Origin: JACQSR01 sp042577505
GTDB taxonomy: Archaea; Nanobdellota; Nanobdellia; Woesearchaeales; JACQSR01
Direction of reading: 5' to 3'
Assembly: GCA_042577505.1 (NCBI GenBank)
Contig: JBHPEA010000037.1
Location: 1 to 11,519, forward strand
DNA: 11,519 nt
The notes below the pieces were generated by a model, which made no database searches, was not told where the DNA came from, and saw only the letters and a list, made by a program, of their open reading frames with translations. Positions 1-5,888 of the stretch are shown piece by piece (positions within the stretch are counted from its first letter, which is position 1; each line of letters starts with the position of its first letter). Position numbers and translations under genes: made by a program.

Positions 1-105
1 GGAGTTGGTGAGTCTTCGATAAATCTTAATCAAGGAGCAGAATCAACTATATCTTATCTTCTTGCTCGACTTTCAATTGAACAGAATAGAATGAAGAAAA
101 ATTAG
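1..105 (+). CDS. C-terminal fragment of a protein, possibly glycosyltransferase-linked
   Basis: The reading frame is open from base 1 and ends at a TAG at 103-105, leaving 34 residues of a protein whose start lies outside the window. The visible end contains NQGAESTISYLLARLSIE. A QGAEST(L/I)-x-(Y/F)-LLA motif is one I associate, from memory, with the C-terminus of helical-toroid domains attached to or near GT4-type glycosyltransferases. That would fit the sugar-related genes that follow. The stop overlaps the stop of the convergent SIS gene by 4 bases. The open frame is certain to be short; the product assignment is weak because too little protein is visible to identify a catalytic domain. 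Confidence 0.55.
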   Translation, partial: GVGESSINLNQGAESTISYLLARLSIEQNRMKKN

Positions 106-1103
106 TTTGAGATCTCATTACCTATTTTCCTTGCTCTCTTTGGTTTATCTAAATTAATTTTTAATTTCTTACCTGATTCGATTAGTAGATTCCAACAAGC
201 TAAAAGTTGGAGATAGGTATCGAAATTATTCATTTTTGGGATCTTTATAGTAGGAAATATCGTTTGTCTTGAACTGATTGCAATAACATTGATTCCTATT
301 CCATTAACTAAAACTTCTTTTATCTTTTCTTCTTCTTGTTTGAAAGGATCTATTAGAATTATGACTTCATTCTTTTTCATTACCTCTTCAACACCGTGCA
401 CAAAATATGTTCCTTCCAAATAAATTGATTTTTTTCTAACTATCTCATTTGCTTTTAAAACAGCTTCTTCTGCAACTCCATTATTTCTTCCTGAAAAATA
501 AATTATTTTAGCTTTGGCAATTTTTTTTATGATTCCAGGATCAATTTCTTTTGTAAGTACTGCCTTTGCCTTTTTTGAAAGATTAGATAATTCTTTTTTT
601 GAAATATTCTTAGTAGTATATTTGGATAACAGATTTTGGTAAAACAAGGCTTCTTCAATAACACTCTTAGATGCTGCAACTGCCCTTTCTTTACCGCAAT
701 TTAATATATAAATTGAATCGCAATGTTCTTTTATAGTGGTTTCTAAGTTTTCTGTTAAAAGAAAACATGATTTAGATTTTCTATTCTTAAACAGATCTAA
801 AACTTCTTTAGTTTTTCCTGAGTTGGAGGCACCAAATAATGTATAATCTTTCAGGTTTAATTCAGCTGCTTGTCTGCACCCTTCAGTATAAATCGTTAAG
901 GGAATTTTATTTGATAAAGAGAAGTTAATTGCATTTTTTGCCGGGAATATTCTTGAGGAGCCCTCTCCAACCAAGAATAATTTTTTTGTTTTTCTCATAG
1001 AAGAGAGGGGTTTGGATAAGTTTTCGGTGTGAAAGTTTTTAATTATATTGGGAATCTCTAAAATCTCTCTTACAATTTCATATTTCTTATCCTGAGGATT
1101 CAT
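102..1103 (-). CDS. Double SIS-domain sugar-phosphate isomerase/deaminase, GlmS-isomerase or GlmD-like
   Basis: A 333-residue protein with two SIS (sugar isomerase) folds, matching the C-terminal isomerase half of glucosamine-6-phosphate synthase but lacking the N-terminal glutaminase domain. SIS 1 shows GEGSSR (46-51), SNSGKTKEV (93-101) and the ERAVAASKS loop (139-147). SIS 2 shows SGRNNGVAEEAVLKANEI (204-221) and EGTYFVHG (230-237). By-eye alignment with E. coli GlmS places Glu220, His236 and the C-terminal-loop Lys326 at the isomerase residues Glu488, His504 and Lys603, so the active site appears intact. With no glutaminase domain, the likelier reactions are glucosamine-6-phosphate deamination (GlmD/NagB-like) or a related aldose-ketose conversion in the cytoplasm. 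The ATG has no SD but a TATA box about 27 bases upstream, so the transcript is probably leaderless. An AgaS- or FrlB-like substrate cannot be excluded. Confidence 0.85.
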   Translation of the reverse strand: MNPQDKKYEIVREILEIPNIIKNFHTENLSKPLSSMRKTKKLFLVGEGSSRIFPAKNAINFSLSNKIPLTIYTEGCRQAAELNLKDYTLFGASNSGKTKEVLDLFKNRKSKSCFLLTENLETTIKEHCDSIYILNCGKERAVAASKSVIEEALFYQNLLSKYTTKNISKKELSNLSKKAKAVLTKEIDPGIIKKIAKAKIIYFSGRNNGVAEEAVLKANEIVRKKSIYLEGTYFVHGVEEVMKKNEVIILIDPFKQEEEKIKEVLVNGIGINVIAISSRQTIFPTIKIPKMNNFDTYLQLLACWNLLIESGKKLKINLDKPKRARKIGNEISN

Positions 1104-1125
1104 ACTACAGTCTTTCTGAATATCT

Positions 1126-1134
1126 TATTTATAT
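1126..1134 (-). promoter_or_regulatory. TATA box of the SIS gene
   Basis: On the minus strand this reads ATATAAATA, preceded by an A-rich AGAAAG that resembles a BRE (TFB recognition element). Its centre is about 27 bases before the ATG at 1103, so transcription should begin at or within a few bases of the start codon. No SD-like sequence lies between box and ATG, which supports a leaderless mRNA. Confidence 0.6.
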
Positions 1135-1157
1135 CTTTCTAATTAATTTTAGATGGT

Positions 1158-1167
1158 TTTATAAATA
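1158..1167 (+). promoter_or_regulatory. TATA box of the glycoside hydrolase gene
   Basis: TTTATAAATA centred about 26 bases before the ATG at 1188, with no SD between them, again suggesting a leaderless transcript. It is separate from the minus-strand TATA box of the divergent SIS gene (about 32 bases centre to centre), so the two promoters sit back to back in the 84-bp gap. Confidence 0.6.
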
Positions 1168-1187
1168 TGGAAAATAAGTAATTCATT

Positions 1188-2285
1188 ATGACTATAGATA
1201 AAGCATATGAGGGAGCAAAAGAGGTTATTAGAGTATGTTCTACTAAGAATGGTTTATTCGCGTCGGGTGGAATTGATGGTTATGATGCTATATGGTCAAG
1301 AGATAGTATGATTAGTTTCTTAGGGGCAAGTTTAGTTGATGATCCTTTGTTTAAGAGAACTTTTAGGAGCAGTTTAATTACACTTGGTTCAAATCAAAGC
1401 AAGAAAGGACAAATTCCAAATAGTGTTGATAAATATAGTGAAAGGAAACCTCATGTCGACTTTGCTTCAATTGATTCTACACTATGGTATATTATTGGGC
1501 ATTATATTTACAAAAAGAGATATGGGAATTCACTTTTTAAGAAATATAAAAAGAGCATCGACAAAGCAATTGAATGGTTAGATTATCAAGATATTGGAGA
1601 AAATAGATTATTAGGGCAGCTTCCAACAGTTGATTGGCAAGACGCTTTTCCTCATAAATATGGTTACACAATAAACACGCATGCCTTGTATTATAAGGTT
1701 CTCTATCTAGTGAATAAGAAAAAGATTGCTGGAAAAATTAAGTTTATGATGAATATAAACAAAGATACTAGACTGTGGAATGGAAATTTTTATGTACCTT
1801 ATCGATGGAAAAATCATAATAAATACAAAGAAATGGGGGATTGGTTTGACTCCTTAGGTAATCTTCTTGCAATCATCTTTGATTTAGCAGATAGACAAAA
1901 GGCTATTCGGATAATAAACCATATTGAAAAGAAAGGAATTAATAAACCATACCCTGTTAGAGCAATCTTTCCCCCGATTAAGAAAGGAACAAAAGAATGG
2001 CAAGATTATTTTGAAGATTGTGATGCGAGAACACCTCATCATTATTTGAATGGCGGAATATGGACTTTCATAGGTGGAATATATGTGCTGAGTTTGATAA
2101 AAGTAAGAAAATTCAATAAGGCAAAAAAGGAATTAGAGAAGTTGGCTAAAGCAAATTTAAGGGGAAATTTTCCTGAATGGATTGATCCCATTACAAAGGA
2201 GAATTACGGTAAATTGCAAGCTTGGAACGCAGGAGTTTACATTCTTGCATATGAATCTTATAAGAAGAAAAGAGTTCTACTCTAA
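1188..2285 (+). CDS. Cytoplasmic (alpha/alpha)6-barrel glycoside hydrolase, GH100 / debranching-enzyme-like
   Basis: A 365-residue protein with no signal peptide or membrane segment. Its motifs follow the order seen in (alpha/alpha)6 glycosidases such as neutral invertases (GH100) and amylo-alpha-1,6-glucosidases: AIWSRDS (34-40), VDWQDAFPHKYGYTINTHAL (148-167), HHYLNGGIW (284-292), FPEWID (328-333) and LQAWNAGVYILAY (343-355). The NGG-x-W, PE-(Y/W)-x-D and Q-x-W-x-AG signatures match the C-terminal half of GH100 best. Candidate catalytic residues are Asp149 or Asp152 and Glu330, by analogy only. At 365 residues it is short for these families and seems to be a bare catalytic toroid. The substrate is unknown: sucrose, alpha-glucan and mannosylglycerate-type compounds are all possible. 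Its 3' end overlaps the convergent glycosyltransferase gene by 9 bases. Confidence 0.75.
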   Translation: MTIDKAYEGAKEVIRVCSTKNGLFASGGIDGYDAIWSRDSMISFLGASLVDDPLFKRTFRSSLITLGSNQSKKGQIPNSVDKYSERKPHVDFASIDSTLWYIIGHYIYKKRYGNSLFKKYKKSIDKAIEWLDYQDIGENRLLGQLPTVDWQDAFPHKYGYTINTHALYYKVLYLVNKKKIAGKIKFMMNINKDTRLWNGNFYVPYRWKNHNKYKEMGDWFDSLGNLLAIIFDLADRQKAIRIINHIEKKGINKPYPVRAIFPPIKKGTKEWQDYFEDCDARTPHHYLNGGIWTFIGGIYVLSLIKVRKFNKAKKELEKLAKANLRGNFPEWIDPITKENYGKLQAWNAGVYILAYESYKKKRVLL

Positions 2286-3416
2286 ATTAAGTTTTTCCTT
2301 TGTGATATCCACCATCTTTTTTGATATGGTTCTGTAGTCAAAATTATTAACGGCATGTTGACGTCCTGCTTGTCCCATTTCATTCCTCAAATTCTCATCA
2401 TTTAATAATTTTAAAGTAAATTCTTTCAATTCATCTATATCTGCTCTGTAAGCAAATGTTTTAGGAGAGTCGAACTGGATAACCTTTTTTTCCTCAAAAC
2501 CCATAGAAGGGTAAGCCCATTCGCTCTCTAGTTGGACTTCTCTTGATACTTTAGCGAGAAATCCTGTTTTATTATGGATTATCGTTTCTGATGGGCCCAT
2601 TTTATTGATTGATATTACTGGTTTTCCGCAAGCCATAGCTTCGACCTGTATCATACCAAATCCCTCAATTCTTGATGGGGCTGCATAAATGTCGGTGGCA
2701 TTCAAAAGATGTACCATAAAATCTTGACTAAATTGATCATCTACAAAGATTATCTTATCCATGATTCCTAAACTTTCTGCAAGTTCTGTCTCAAACTCTC
2801 TCCAATGATCTGTATTTTCACTTGGCCAGGATTTGCATACATATTTCCAGTCTTTAAATTCATCATCTACTTGTGCAAGAGCTTTCATCATTTCTTGAGC
2901 ACCTTTTGAAGTTACATCTCCGCCTATTGTTAAAATCATTTTCTCATGTTCCTTTATGCCTAACATCTCTCTTATCGTTTTATTATAATTTGGAGATACA
3001 GTTGGTTTAAACATATCTATGTCTATCCCTATATGCATTGGAATTATCTTGCTAATATCTGTTCCATCTCTTTTGTATATTTGTCTGACCCATTCGCTTG
3101 TTGTAAACATGAGTTCAAGTTTATCAAATTCTTCCTGATAATTAGCTACCCATCCGTCTGCGTTGAACCAAGGGACAGGTGTAACACCATGGTCGAGTGG
3201 TTCCTTAACAACTTCAGGTACGTTTCCCCAAAATCCTATTCCATAAGCTACATCAGGTTTTACATGTTTAAGATAGAAATCCTTTTGAACACCCTCTCTA
3301 AAATGGCATGGCCAAGCTTGATTACCTGTGTTTATAATTCCCTTGAATAAGAAATCGCCTTGCATACTAAGTCCATCTGGTTCTGGCGGATATGCGTAAA
3401 GAACTAAACATCTCAT
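2277..3416 (-). CDS. GT4-type (GT-B fold) glycosyltransferase
   Basis: A 379-residue GT-B enzyme of the group-1 (GT4) kind, which transfers sugar from a nucleotide-sugar donor with retention of configuration. The C-terminal Rossmann domain begins near residue 160 (MILTIGGDVTSKGAQ), continues through DIYAAPSRIEGFG (242-254) and carries the EGFGMIQVE E-x7-E motif (251-259), then EAMACGKPVI and the G-x-L-bearing HNKTGFLAKV segment that bind the donor. The N-terminal acceptor domain (1-140) starts with MRCLVLYAYPPEPDGL, lacks a signal peptide and is less conserved, so donor and acceptor cannot be read off. It lies 12 bases downstream of the PIG-L gene with its own SD overlapping that gene's stop, so the two are probably co-transcribed and translationally coupled. 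Such pairs often act in glycolipid or surface-glycan assembly. Confidence 0.85.
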   Translation of the reverse strand: MRCLVLYAYPPEPDGLSMQGDFLFKGIINTGNQAWPCHFREGVQKDFYLKHVKPDVAYGIGFWGNVPEVVKEPLDHGVTPVPWFNADGWVANYQEEFDKLELMFTTSEWVRQIYKRDGTDISKIIPMHIGIDIDMFKPTVSPNYNKTIREMLGIKEHEKMILTIGGDVTSKGAQEMMKALAQVDDEFKDWKYVCKSWPSENTDHWREFETELAESLGIMDKIIFVDDQFSQDFMVHLLNATDIYAAPSRIEGFGMIQVEAMACGKPVISINKMGPSETIIHNKTGFLAKVSREVQLESEWAYPSMGFEEKKVIQFDSPKTFAYRADIDELKEFTLKLLNDENLRNEMGQAGRQHAVNNFDYRTISKKMVDITKEKLNLE

Positions 3417-3424
3417 TCCATTGT

Positions 3425-3430
3425 ACCCTC
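3425..3430 (-). promoter_or_regulatory. Ribosome binding site of the glycosyltransferase, overlapping the upstream stop
   Basis: On the minus strand the sequence reads TGAGGGT followed by 8 bases and then the ATG at 3416. The GAGGGT overlaps the TGA stop of the PIG-L gene (3431-3429). Ribosomes finishing the deacetylase are thus placed on the SD of the glycosyltransferase, and the start at 3416 is well supported. Confidence 0.65.
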
Positions 3431-4007
3431 ATAAAATTTCTTCAACCTTGAAAGCTTCTTTGTCCCTGCAACAGAGATTTTCAAAACTCTTTTTATCAAA
3501 TCCATATAATTCCTGGATGATTTTTGTTTTCGTTTTGTGAAGTTTATCGTCTAGCTTTATAAATTTTTCTGAATTCTTATTAGGATAGGAATATTTGCCT
3601 TTTTTATTGTAAGAAAAGTAAAAAACCTTCTTGGCTTGTAAAGTTTTTTTAGCGAGTAAATTCTTTACTGATTTATGGACATCAATATGACGAATATGTC
3701 CATACTCTCCATTTTTCCCGTGTGTAAATATACAATCGTAGTAGTTCTCAGAATACCTTGAAATTCTCTTGTTGACCTCATTTAATTGAATTTTATTTAA
3801 TTTTTCATCTTCTAAGTTTGAGATGAAGCATTTCGCTTTGTAAATTTTACAAACTTTTTTGAATTTGGGTGCTCTATCTTTATCCTTAGATCTGCACAAA
3901 CTAATAATTGTGGTTTTCCAGCTATTCTTGTTCTTTAATAGGGTGCCACCCATCCATATTGTCTCATCATCAGGGTGTGCAACAATAATGCAGACTTTTT
4001 TCTTCAT
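3429..4007 (-). CDS. PIG-L / LmbE-family zinc-dependent N-deacetylase
   Basis: A 192-residue protein with the family's defining AHPDDE motif (10-15) directly after the first beta strand (KKKVCIIVAHPDDE), and a second metal-binding patch GEYGHIRHIDVH (100-111) in place of the usual G-x-GHPDHxxVH. His11, Asp14 and one of His104/His107 would hold Zn2+, with Asp13 as general base. Members remove acetyl groups from GlcNAc in sugars, GlcNAc-PI, mycothiol precursors or diacetylchitobiose. It is short for the family (commonly 220-270 residues), trimmed mainly in the region after residue 111, so the substrate loop may differ. It is the first gene of a two-gene operon with the glycosyltransferase. The ATG at 4007 has a good SD (AGGAGT). 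A deacetylase acting on the glycosyltransferase's product, or an amino-sugar role with the SIS protein, is inference. Confidence 0.85.
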   Translation of the reverse strand: MKKKVCIIVAHPDDETIWMGGTLLKNKNSWKTTIISLCRSKDKDRAPKFKKVCKIYKAKCFISNLEDEKLNKIQLNEVNKRISRYSENYYDCIFTHGKNGEYGHIRHIDVHKSVKNLLAKKTLQAKKVFYFSYNKKGKYSYPNKNSEKFIKLDDKLHKTKTKIIQELYGFDKKSFENLCCRDKEAFKVEEIL

Positions 4008-4012
4008 TTCTT

Positions 4013-4018
4013 ACTCCT
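4013..4018 (-). promoter_or_regulatory. Ribosome binding site of the PIG-L gene
   Basis: Minus-strand AGGAGT, 5 bases before the ATG at 4007. This is a strong SD and fixes the start, leaving HPDDE at residues 11-15 as expected for the family. Confidence 0.7.
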
Positions 4019-4076
4019 TTAAGTTCATGCTAAATAAACTTTACTATGGCAAAATAAGCATTAAAAGTGAAAAACA

Positions 4077-4084
4077 ATATAAAT
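4077..4084 (-). promoter_or_regulatory. Probable TATA box of the PIG-L / glycosyltransferase operon
   Basis: The minus strand reads ATTTATAT here. Transcription starting about 25 bases downstream would give a leader of roughly 45-50 bases, long enough to contain the AGGAGT ribosome binding site. The same bases read ATATAAAT on the plus strand, so a weak plus-strand use cannot be excluded. Confidence 0.4.
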
Positions 4085-4093
4085 GATTAGTGT

Positions 4094-4150
4094 TTCTTTA
4101 ACGAAATCAGGAAGAATGTCCCTAATCTTATAGCGTTTTCGTTGAAAGAA
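4094..4150. repeat. Imperfect 13-bp inverted repeat in the intergenic region
   Basis: Bases 4094-4106 (TTCTTTAACGAAA) pair with 4137-4150 (TTTCGTTGAAAGAA), giving 13 base pairs interrupted only by an unpaired G at 4144 and enclosing a 30-base loop. It lies between the divergent PIG-L operon and the KEGEEE-repeat gene, upstream of that gene's SD. As RNA it could be a leader hairpin or small RNA; as DNA it could be an operator. I could not find C/D-box motifs or a tRNA fold within it. The rest of the 177-base gap (4008-4184) holds promoter elements only. Confidence 0.5.
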
Positions 4151-4171
4151 TCACGATGCTTTATGCATAAT

Positions 4172-4177
4172 GGAGGT
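4172..4177 (+). promoter_or_regulatory. Strong ribosome binding site that decides the start of the KEGEEE gene
   Basis: GGAGGT, a near-perfect SD, lies 7 bases before the ATG at 4185. An upstream in-frame ATG at 4170 overlaps this SD and would add only five residues, so the downstream ATG (protein beginning MSQEEQEEK) is preferred. A possible TATA (TCTTATAG, about 4126-4133) would give a leader of around 30 bases that includes the SD. Confidence 0.75.
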
Positions 4178-4184
4178 AATAAAT

Positions 4185-4367
4185 ATGTCACAAGAAGAAC
4201 AAGAAGAAAAAACACCAGCACCTGAAGAACAACCTGAGGGTGAGAAGAAAGAAGGCGAAGAAGAGAAGAAGGAAGGAGAAGAGGAAAAGAAAGAAGGCGA
4301 AGAAGAGAAGAAGGAAGGAGAAGAGGAAAAGAAAGAAGGTGAAGAACACTCCTGTTCGTCTTGTTAG
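4185..4367 (+). CDS. Small Lys/Glu/Gly heptad-repeat protein ending in HSCSSC
   Basis: A 60-residue protein I do not recognise as a named family. Residues 1-20 are acidic and Pro/Gln-containing (MSQEEQEEKTPAPEEQPEGE). Residues 21-54 are about five copies of a seven-residue unit KKEGEEE, and the last six residues are HSCSSC. It contains no aromatic residues and almost no hydrophobic ones, so it should be a disordered or single-helix, highly charged cytosolic polypeptide. The terminal His-x-Cys-x-x-Cys could bind a metal or form a redox disulfide. The strong SD, the T-tract terminator right after the stop and the absence of frame breaks in the repeat argue it is really made, perhaps at high level. 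It may have a partner in the membrane transglutaminase-like protein downstream, but that gene has its own promoter. Confidence 0.75.
   Translation: MSQEEQEEKTPAPEEQPEGEKKEGEEEKKEGEEEKKEGEEEKKEGEEEKKEGEEHSCSSC
4245..4346 (+). repeat. 42-bp tandem repeat inside the KEGEEE gene
   Basis: A 42-bp unit (4245-4286) is repeated exactly at 4287-4328 and partially at 4329-4346 with one difference (GGC to GGT). Each unit encodes two copies of KKEGEEE written with different synonymous codons (GAAGGCGAAGAAGAG-type then GAAGGAGAAGAGGAA-type). The array therefore grew by duplication of a 42-bp block rather than single heptads. Copy number is likely to vary between strains. Confidence 0.9.
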
Positions 4368-4387
4368 TTTTTTTCTTTCTTTTTTTT
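4368..4387 (+). terminator. T-rich archaeal terminator after the KEGEEE gene
   Basis: Starting at the base after the stop codon, 18 of 20 bases are T, broken by two C. Archaeal RNA polymerase terminates on such T-tracts without needing a hairpin. It should isolate the small gene from the transglutaminase-like gene that follows. Confidence 0.7.
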
Positions 4388-4403
4388 AATTTTATTAAGA
4401 ATT

Positions 4404-4413
4404 CTTAAATAGT
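4404..4413 (+). promoter_or_regulatory. TATA-like box of the transglutaminase-like gene
   Basis: CTTAAATAGT centred about 25 bases before the ATG at 4434. No SD precedes the ATG (only TTTTTCTTACTTT), so the message is probably leaderless. It follows the T-tract terminator within 20 bases. Confidence 0.5.
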
Positions 4414-4433
4414 ATATTGGTTTTTCTTACTTT

Positions 4434-5093
4434 ATGGAAGAAAGATATGAAGAGATCGATGAAGAACCTGATCCATGGTATCGTGGACCGATAAGGTATG
4501 TTTTAGCTGCGTTTCTATTACTGTTGATGTTAGTGTGGTTGCCTGCACATTATATAGAGGTTAATCCACATCCTGAATATATTCCTACTGTTGAAGAAGT
4601 TTTACCAGAGGATTATGAATTTTTTTCAAATGAAACTTTCAAGTTGGAAAGCGATAGTGATTTTTCAAGGTTTATTGATCCGACAGATCCGATAATAAGA
4701 CAAGTTGCCACAAAGATTGTTGCACAATGTGGCGGGAATAAAATATGTAGTACTGAAGCTCTTTATTTGTTTGTTCGCGATAATATGAATTATGTCTCTG
4801 ATCCTGTAAATTTTGAATATGTTGAAGATCCAAAAGAAGTATTAACGGTAAAAGGTTGTGATTGTGAGTCTGGAACACTTCTTCTTGCATCACTACTTGA
4901 GTCAGTTGGAATCGATTCTGAGTTAGTATTGATACCAGGTCATGCATTTTTACGTGCATATTTACCCGATGCGTCTTTGTTTATACGTAAGGGGGATTGG
5001 GTATATTTAGACTGGACTTGTTCTACATGTGACTTTGGAGATGTTCCAAGGAAAGATTTAATGGAAGAACATAGGTATGTTGATTTGAGGTAA
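4434..5093 (+). CDS. Membrane-anchored transglutaminase-like cysteine peptidase-fold protein
   Basis: A 219-residue protein with an acidic N-terminus (1-16), one membrane helix (about 22-39, YVLAAFLLLLMLVWLPAH) and a C-terminal transglutaminase-like domain (about 85-205). The domain shows the usual order: LYLFVRDNMNYVSDP (110-124), the nucleophile motif KGCDCESGTLLLASLLESVG (140-159) with Cys144 at the place of the family's GDCE cysteine, the histidine in PGHAFLRAYL (169-178, His170), and the aspartate in WVYLDWTC (189-196, Asp193). The triad is intact, so it is likely a peptidase, amidase or cross-linker. No positively charged patch clearly sets topology; a single anchor with the domain outside is my guess. 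Extra cysteines (99, 105, 142, 196, 199), including CSTC, could form disulfides or bind metal. Its stop is one base from the convergent permease gene. The substrate is unknown. Confidence 0.8.
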   Translation: MEERYEEIDEEPDPWYRGPIRYVLAAFLLLLMLVWLPAHYIEVNPHPEYIPTVEEVLPEDYEFFSNETFKLESDSDFSRFIDPTDPIIRQVATKIVAQCGGNKICSTEALYLFVRDNMNYVSDPVNFEYVEDPKEVLTVKGCDCESGTLLLASLLESVGIDSELVLIPGHAFLRAYLPDASLFIRKGDWVYLDWTCSTCDFGDVPRKDLMEEHRYVDLR

Positions 5094-5094
5094 A

Positions 5095-5853
5095 TTATAG
5101 TATTATCCCCAAATAATCAAGGAATAATTTGATAATAGTAATGATTATGACTATTGATAAAATAACTTTTATGTAAGGGTCTCCTTTTTTTACTGCTATT
5201 CCTGCACCTATCCAGCCACCAATAAAACTACCTATTGCTAAACTTATACCATAACTATAGACAACAAGGTCATTTATAGCAAATATTATGAAGGAAACTA
5301 TTGACATAATAGTTCCTATAACTCTACCAAGTGCTGCTCCTTTTATGAATGTGAAACCAAATAGAACTAATAAGATCATTATAAATGTTCCAAATCCCCC
5401 TCCGAAGAATCCTCCATAAATACCCAATAAAAAAGTGAATAGAGATATTACAAATATATTCTTTTTCATTATTTTCTTTTGTTTAATACCTATTTTGTCT
5501 TTGAACATTAGCACGATGAAGATTATTAAGAAAACAATAGCAATAATTAAATTTAGACTTCTTTCATTAATGCTTATGACAATTTTTGTACCCAATAAAG
5601 CTCCAATGGCTGCGACGATCCCAAGTAAAATTCCAAGTTTCAAATTTAATTGATGTTGTAAAAAGAACTTAATTGCGCTTGATAATTCAAGGAATACTGC
5701 ACCTAATCTGTTTGTTCCAATTGCAGTATGAATCGGTAATCCTGATAATATTAATAATGGGAAAGTAACTAATGCGCCGCTCCCGACACAGGATCCATAA
5801 AGACCTGCGATTATTCCTCCAATGAATAAAATTAGTAAAGTAAAAATTTCCAT
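5095..5853 (-). CDS. TauE/SafE-family membrane permease
   Basis: A 252-residue protein of seven to eight hydrophobic helices with the internal duplication typical of the TauE/SafE family (PF01925). The first repeat begins GIIAGLYGSCVGSGALVTFP (13-32) and continues GLPIHTAIGTNRLGAV (38-53). The second begins LLGIYGGFFGGGFGTFIMI (142-160) and continues KGAALGRVIGT (171-181). Length is usual for the family. Members move sulfite, sulfonates, sulfoacetate and related anions across the membrane; the real substrate cannot be read from sequence. The gene is divergent from the SLC13-type transporter across 45 bp, hinting at linked regulation and possibly related oxyanion substrates. The ATG at 5853 has no convincing SD but an AT-rich TATA-like palindrome about 28 bases upstream. 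Confidence 0.88.
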   Translation of the reverse strand: MEIFTLLILFIGGIIAGLYGSCVGSGALVTFPLLILSGLPIHTAIGTNRLGAVFLELSSAIKFFLQHQLNLKLGILLGIVAAIGALLGTKIVISINERSLNLIIAIVFLIIFIVLMFKDKIGIKQKKIMKKNIFVISLFTFLLGIYGGFFGGGFGTFIMILLVLFGFTFIKGAALGRVIGTIMSIVSFIIFAINDLVVYSYGISLAIGSFIGGWIGAGIAVKKGDPYIKVILSIVIIITIIKLFLDYLGIIL

Positions 5854-5869
5854 TGATCCAACAAAAAGG

Positions 5870-5888
5870 TTTATAATATTTAAATATA
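5870..5888. promoter_or_regulatory. Overlapping divergent TATA boxes between permease and SLC13 transporter
   Basis: The segment reads TTTATAATATTTAAATATA. TTTATAATA (5870-5878) is about 25 bases before the plus-strand ATG at 5899. The 12-bp perfect palindrome ATATTTAAATAT (5876-5887) is centred about 28 bases before the minus-strand ATG at 5853. The two core promoters share bases, so TBP/TFB binding in one direction would exclude the other. The GAGGT at 5894-5898 directly abuts the plus ATG and is too close to act as a normal SD. Confidence 0.55.

Noticed and set aside
3859..4086. Plus-strand ORF across the start of the PIG-L gene
   Set aside because: It is antisense to the HPDDE-encoding part of a recognisable enzyme and has no SD or protein motif.
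4081..4170. Possible C/D-box guide RNA in the intergenic region (ATGATTA near 4083)
   Set aside because: No D-box CTGA or C'/D' pair at suitable spacing was found; only the inverted repeat stands up.
4170..4184. Upstream ATG for the KEGEEE protein (five extra residues, MEVIN)
   Set aside because: It overlaps the GGAGGT ribosome binding site, which is correctly placed for the ATG at 4185.
4245..4346. Regular direct repeats that might suggest a CRISPR array
   Set aside because: The units are contiguous with no spacers, stay in one reading frame and encode a heptad; this is a coding tandem repeat.
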